Below, one piece after another: positions 3,859-5,644 of a DNA stretch of 5,644 nucleotides (position 1 is the stretch's first letter; the number at the start of each line of letters is the position of its first letter). This DNA is from Rickettsiales bacterium (GTDB lineage Bacteria > Pseudomonadota > Alphaproteobacteria > Rickettsiales > JALZUV01), in contig JALZUV010000164.1 in the NCBI GenBank assembly GCA_023301245.1, positions 1 through 5,644 on the forward strand, written 5' to 3'. The position numbers and the translations under genes are program-made. Below the pieces are notes generated by a model that saw nothing but the letters and a program-made list of their open reading frames with translations, searched no databases and was not told the DNA's origin.

Positions 3859-5644
3859 TTATTTGAGAATGGCTGAGTCTGCGGTGATTGTTGAAAAATA
3901 GACAGCCCACCGGGTTCTAAAGCGGTTTTCTGCGCTGGCGTCTGAGAATCCTAAGGTTTCAAAAATAGTCAGTGCTGATTGGATTCCGGATCGCGTCTCC
4001 GCTGAGATAGCGCCATGAGCTAAGAGAAGATTCATTGTATCCAACTGACGGTCGTTCGATTGTGCCATGGCTATGAAATCGTCAGAATAAGAAATGGCGA
4101 AACGGTCGACCTCACCCAAATTCAATCTATTATGAAATTCTTCCTCGTTGGCACGTGCAAAGAAGCGGTTCGGAATGACGGTCGCGGTAATCGCATTATG
4201 GATTTGGAATTCAGGACTGTCCAATCCTGCCGGCTGTAGGAGGATAGGATGTGAGTATTCAGGTTGATAAAAATTGAAAACTGAGGGAGCATTCATGGGG
4301 AGTTGTAGGGTGTTTCCGAAACTGTGTTGATACCACTGAATCCCGGTGTTGTGGTCAGAACTATTCAAGGGGTTGGCATCATAGCTATCATCACGGCCCG
4401 CTTCAAATGCTCGAGCAAGCATTGTCAACCGGAGCACGGGTTCTTTTAACTTACCAAATTGAGGATTGGTAAGATATTGGGCGCTCCGGGCCTCAGGGTC
4501 TAAGAGGACGGCTTTGAGGGTCGCACCCAAATCACCAACCACTCCTGAGCCATTATCGCGAAAGACGGAAGCAACCCTTTTCACATAGGCAGGTGAGGGC
4601 TGCGAGGTGACGAAATGCTTAATGAGACGATTCGCCATAAAGGGAGCGGCATTAGGGTGGTGTGTCAGTATTTTAATCAGCTGTTTGAGTTCCAATTCAG
4701 GATCGAATGCCCTTCCTGAAATTTGGATGAGTTGTGGAGTTAGTATGCCGAAAGGGAGGGCGAAAAGCTCCCTCGTGCTGAGGCCATCTCCGAGGCCTTC
4801 CTTCGTTTGAGTTATGGTAAAATTGCCCGTAGTAGGCGCTTCATCTGTAAGGGTAATGGCTCGTAACGTGTTTCTGGTTCGATCGAAGAAATAAATTAGA
4901 AACCGCCCGCCGCTTGAGGCTTCCCAGCTCAGAGTATAGCTATTGGTCTGTTCGCTGAGGATTAAGGGCAGGAAGGGGGTTTGAGGATCGATCTCAAAGA
5001 TAGGCTCTGTGAACTCGATATGGTGCTTCACCCTAAATTGATCAGAAGAGAGGTCTGCACCAAGCTCAGCCACGCTGAGATTCACTTGGAGGGAACCCGT
5101 CGCGCTTGCGTTTATAATGCTCACATTTCTCCATTCGTTGTCATTGTCACGAACTTGAACCACATAATCGAGGCCTTCAACACCATCCCACTCTATCGAG
5201 TATGCGTCGGCTAATGTTTGGACATTCAGATCACGGACGCACAAGAATGACTTCGCTCCCGTGTCTTTCTCGTTAAGGTCCCATATCATGGGAAGGGCCG
5301 CGTTTGAGCGAAACAAACTCGTTGAGCCAAAGAGCGCCCCATCGAGGTGCATTCCTGTGAAAATGCGGGCGAGTGTTGAGATGTCTTCTTGGGTGTAACT
5401 CTCTAAAGGTTGCCCATTCGCGCCAGTCCGAATTGATCCGTCAAGATTAAGATCCTGTAAGCCAATCGAGAAAAGCTGCATGATCTCTCTCGCGAAGTTC
5501 TCGTCAGGGGTTCGCGCCCCATCTTCCGATGCTTTCCGATTATTAAGATGACTGAGGTAGCGCCCCATCATCGGGTGTCGGGCAATTGAGGTGAGTAGTT
5601 CTTCGAAATTACCAAAAGAATGCTCCAAGAGGAGGTCATAGTAA
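3859..5644 (-). CDS. DUF1800 family protein, 5' end outside the window
   Basis: The DUF1800 family (PF08811) accompanies DUF1501 in many Planctomycetes and Verrucomicrobia; its role is unproven. The frame is open to the window edge and begins YYDLLLEHSFGNFEELL. The TTG at 5626-5628 is therefore an internal leucine codon and not the start. At least 594 residues are present and the N-terminus is missing. Numbering from that leucine, family motifs are HPMMGRYLSHLNNRKA (18-33), PDENFAREIMQLFSIGL (41-57), ARIFTGM (87-93), DTGAK (122-126), HPNAAPFMANRLIKHFVTS (324-342), DNGSGVVGDLGATLKAVLLD (358-377), FGKLKEPVLRL (391-401), APSVFNFYQPEY (447-458) and SPEFQIHNA (471-479). About 175 residues between DTGAK and the HPN motif are an added beta-rich insertion. 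The stop lies 9 nt before the DUF1501 start, so the two genes are almost surely one transcript. Confidence 0.93.
   Translation of the reverse strand, partial: YYDLLLEHSFGNFEELLTSIARHPMMGRYLSHLNNRKASEDGARTPDENFAREIMQLFSIGLQDLNLDGSIRTGANGQPLESYTQEDISTLARIFTGMHLDGALFGSTSLFRSNAALPMIWDLNEKDTGAKSFLCVRDLNVQTLADAYSIEWDGVEGLDYVVQVRDNDNEWRNVSIINASATGSLQVNLSVAELGADLSSDQFRVKHHIEFTEPIFEIDPQTPFLPLILSEQTNSYTLSWEASSGGRFLIYFFDRTRNTLRAITLTDEAPTTGNFTITQTKEGLGDGLSTRELFALPFGILTPQLIQISGRAFDPELELKQLIKILTHHPNAAPFMANRLIKHFVTSQPSPAYVKRVASVFRDNGSGVVGDLGATLKAVLLDPEARSAQYLTNPQFGKLKEPVLRLTMLARAFEAGRDDSYDANPLNSSDHNTGIQWYQHSFGNTLQLPMNAPSVFNFYQPEYSHPILLQPAGLDSPEFQIHNAITATVIPNRFFARANEEEFHNRLNLGEVDRFAISYSDDFIAMAQSNDRQLDTMNLLLAHGAISAETRSGIQSALTIFETLGFSDASAENRFRTRWAVYFSTITADSAILK
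4804..5205 (-). other. duplicated beta-sandwich-like insertion inside DUF1800
   Basis: Two segments of the DUF1800 protein share the pattern Tyr-(Ser/Thr)-hydrophobic-x-Trp-acidic, then a Gly-containing turn and an aromatic strand: AYSIEWDGVEGLDYVVQV (residues 142-159, numbered from the leucine codon at 5626-5628) and SYTLSWEASSGGRFLIYF (230-247). This resembles fibronectin III-like units in verrucomicrobial surface proteins, where W-G-Y-V-Q strands are common. They lie between the DTGAK and HPNAAPF motifs, which in many family members are much closer. The fold is inferred from strand pattern only. Confidence 0.5.

Noticed and set aside
5626..5628. TTG as the start codon of the DUF1800 gene
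   Set aside because: The frame continues upstream to the window edge as YYDLL, which matches the family sequence before LEHSFGNF, so the TTG is internal and the gene is truncated by the window.
1..5644. CRISPR array, tRNA, rRNA or insertion sequence
   Set aside because: No regularly spaced direct repeats, no tRNA or rRNA signatures and no transposase motifs were seen on either strand.

Overview
The window looks like a chromosomal segment from a Verrucomicrobiota bacterium, or a close PVC-group relative. Three things point there: two short secreted proteins ending in PEP-CTERM sorting signals (VPEPST and IPEPSS, then a hydrophobic stretch and ARRKR), a co-directional DUF1800-DUF1501 pair typical of Planctomycetes and Verrucomicrobia, and main genes that start without a Shine-Dalgarno sequence. 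The assignment rests on these family traits and not on a database match.

Layout. Positions 80-703 (+) encode a PEP-CTERM protein with an A-rich leader and a strong intrinsic terminator at 754-791. Positions 792-1519 hold no long gene but are rich in structure. They contain a short leader-like ORF with a good Shine-Dalgarno site, an 11-bp inverted repeat that could mask the Shine-Dalgarno site of a second small ORF, a strongly C-over-G tract, two compact hairpins, a small signal-peptide-like ORF with a C9 run, and a sigma70-like promoter. Positions 1520-2155 (+) encode a second PEP-CTERM protein with its own terminator at 2174-2208. A convergent minus-strand unit fills the rest: a DUF1800 protein (5' end beyond the window), a DUF1501 protein with a Tat-type signal, and possibly a small basic ORF behind it.

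How they may work together. The PEP-CTERM proteins should be exported and processed by an exosortase that is not in this window. The DUF1800/DUF1501 pair is a conserved exported module of undefined biochemical role. DUF1501 belongs to the alkaline-phosphatase/sulfatase-like fold group. Nothing in the sequence shows that the two PEP-CTERM genes and the DUF pair act together beyond being neighbours. The most unusual parts are the structured 792-1320 region and a duplicated beta-sandwich-like insertion inside the DUF1800 protein.
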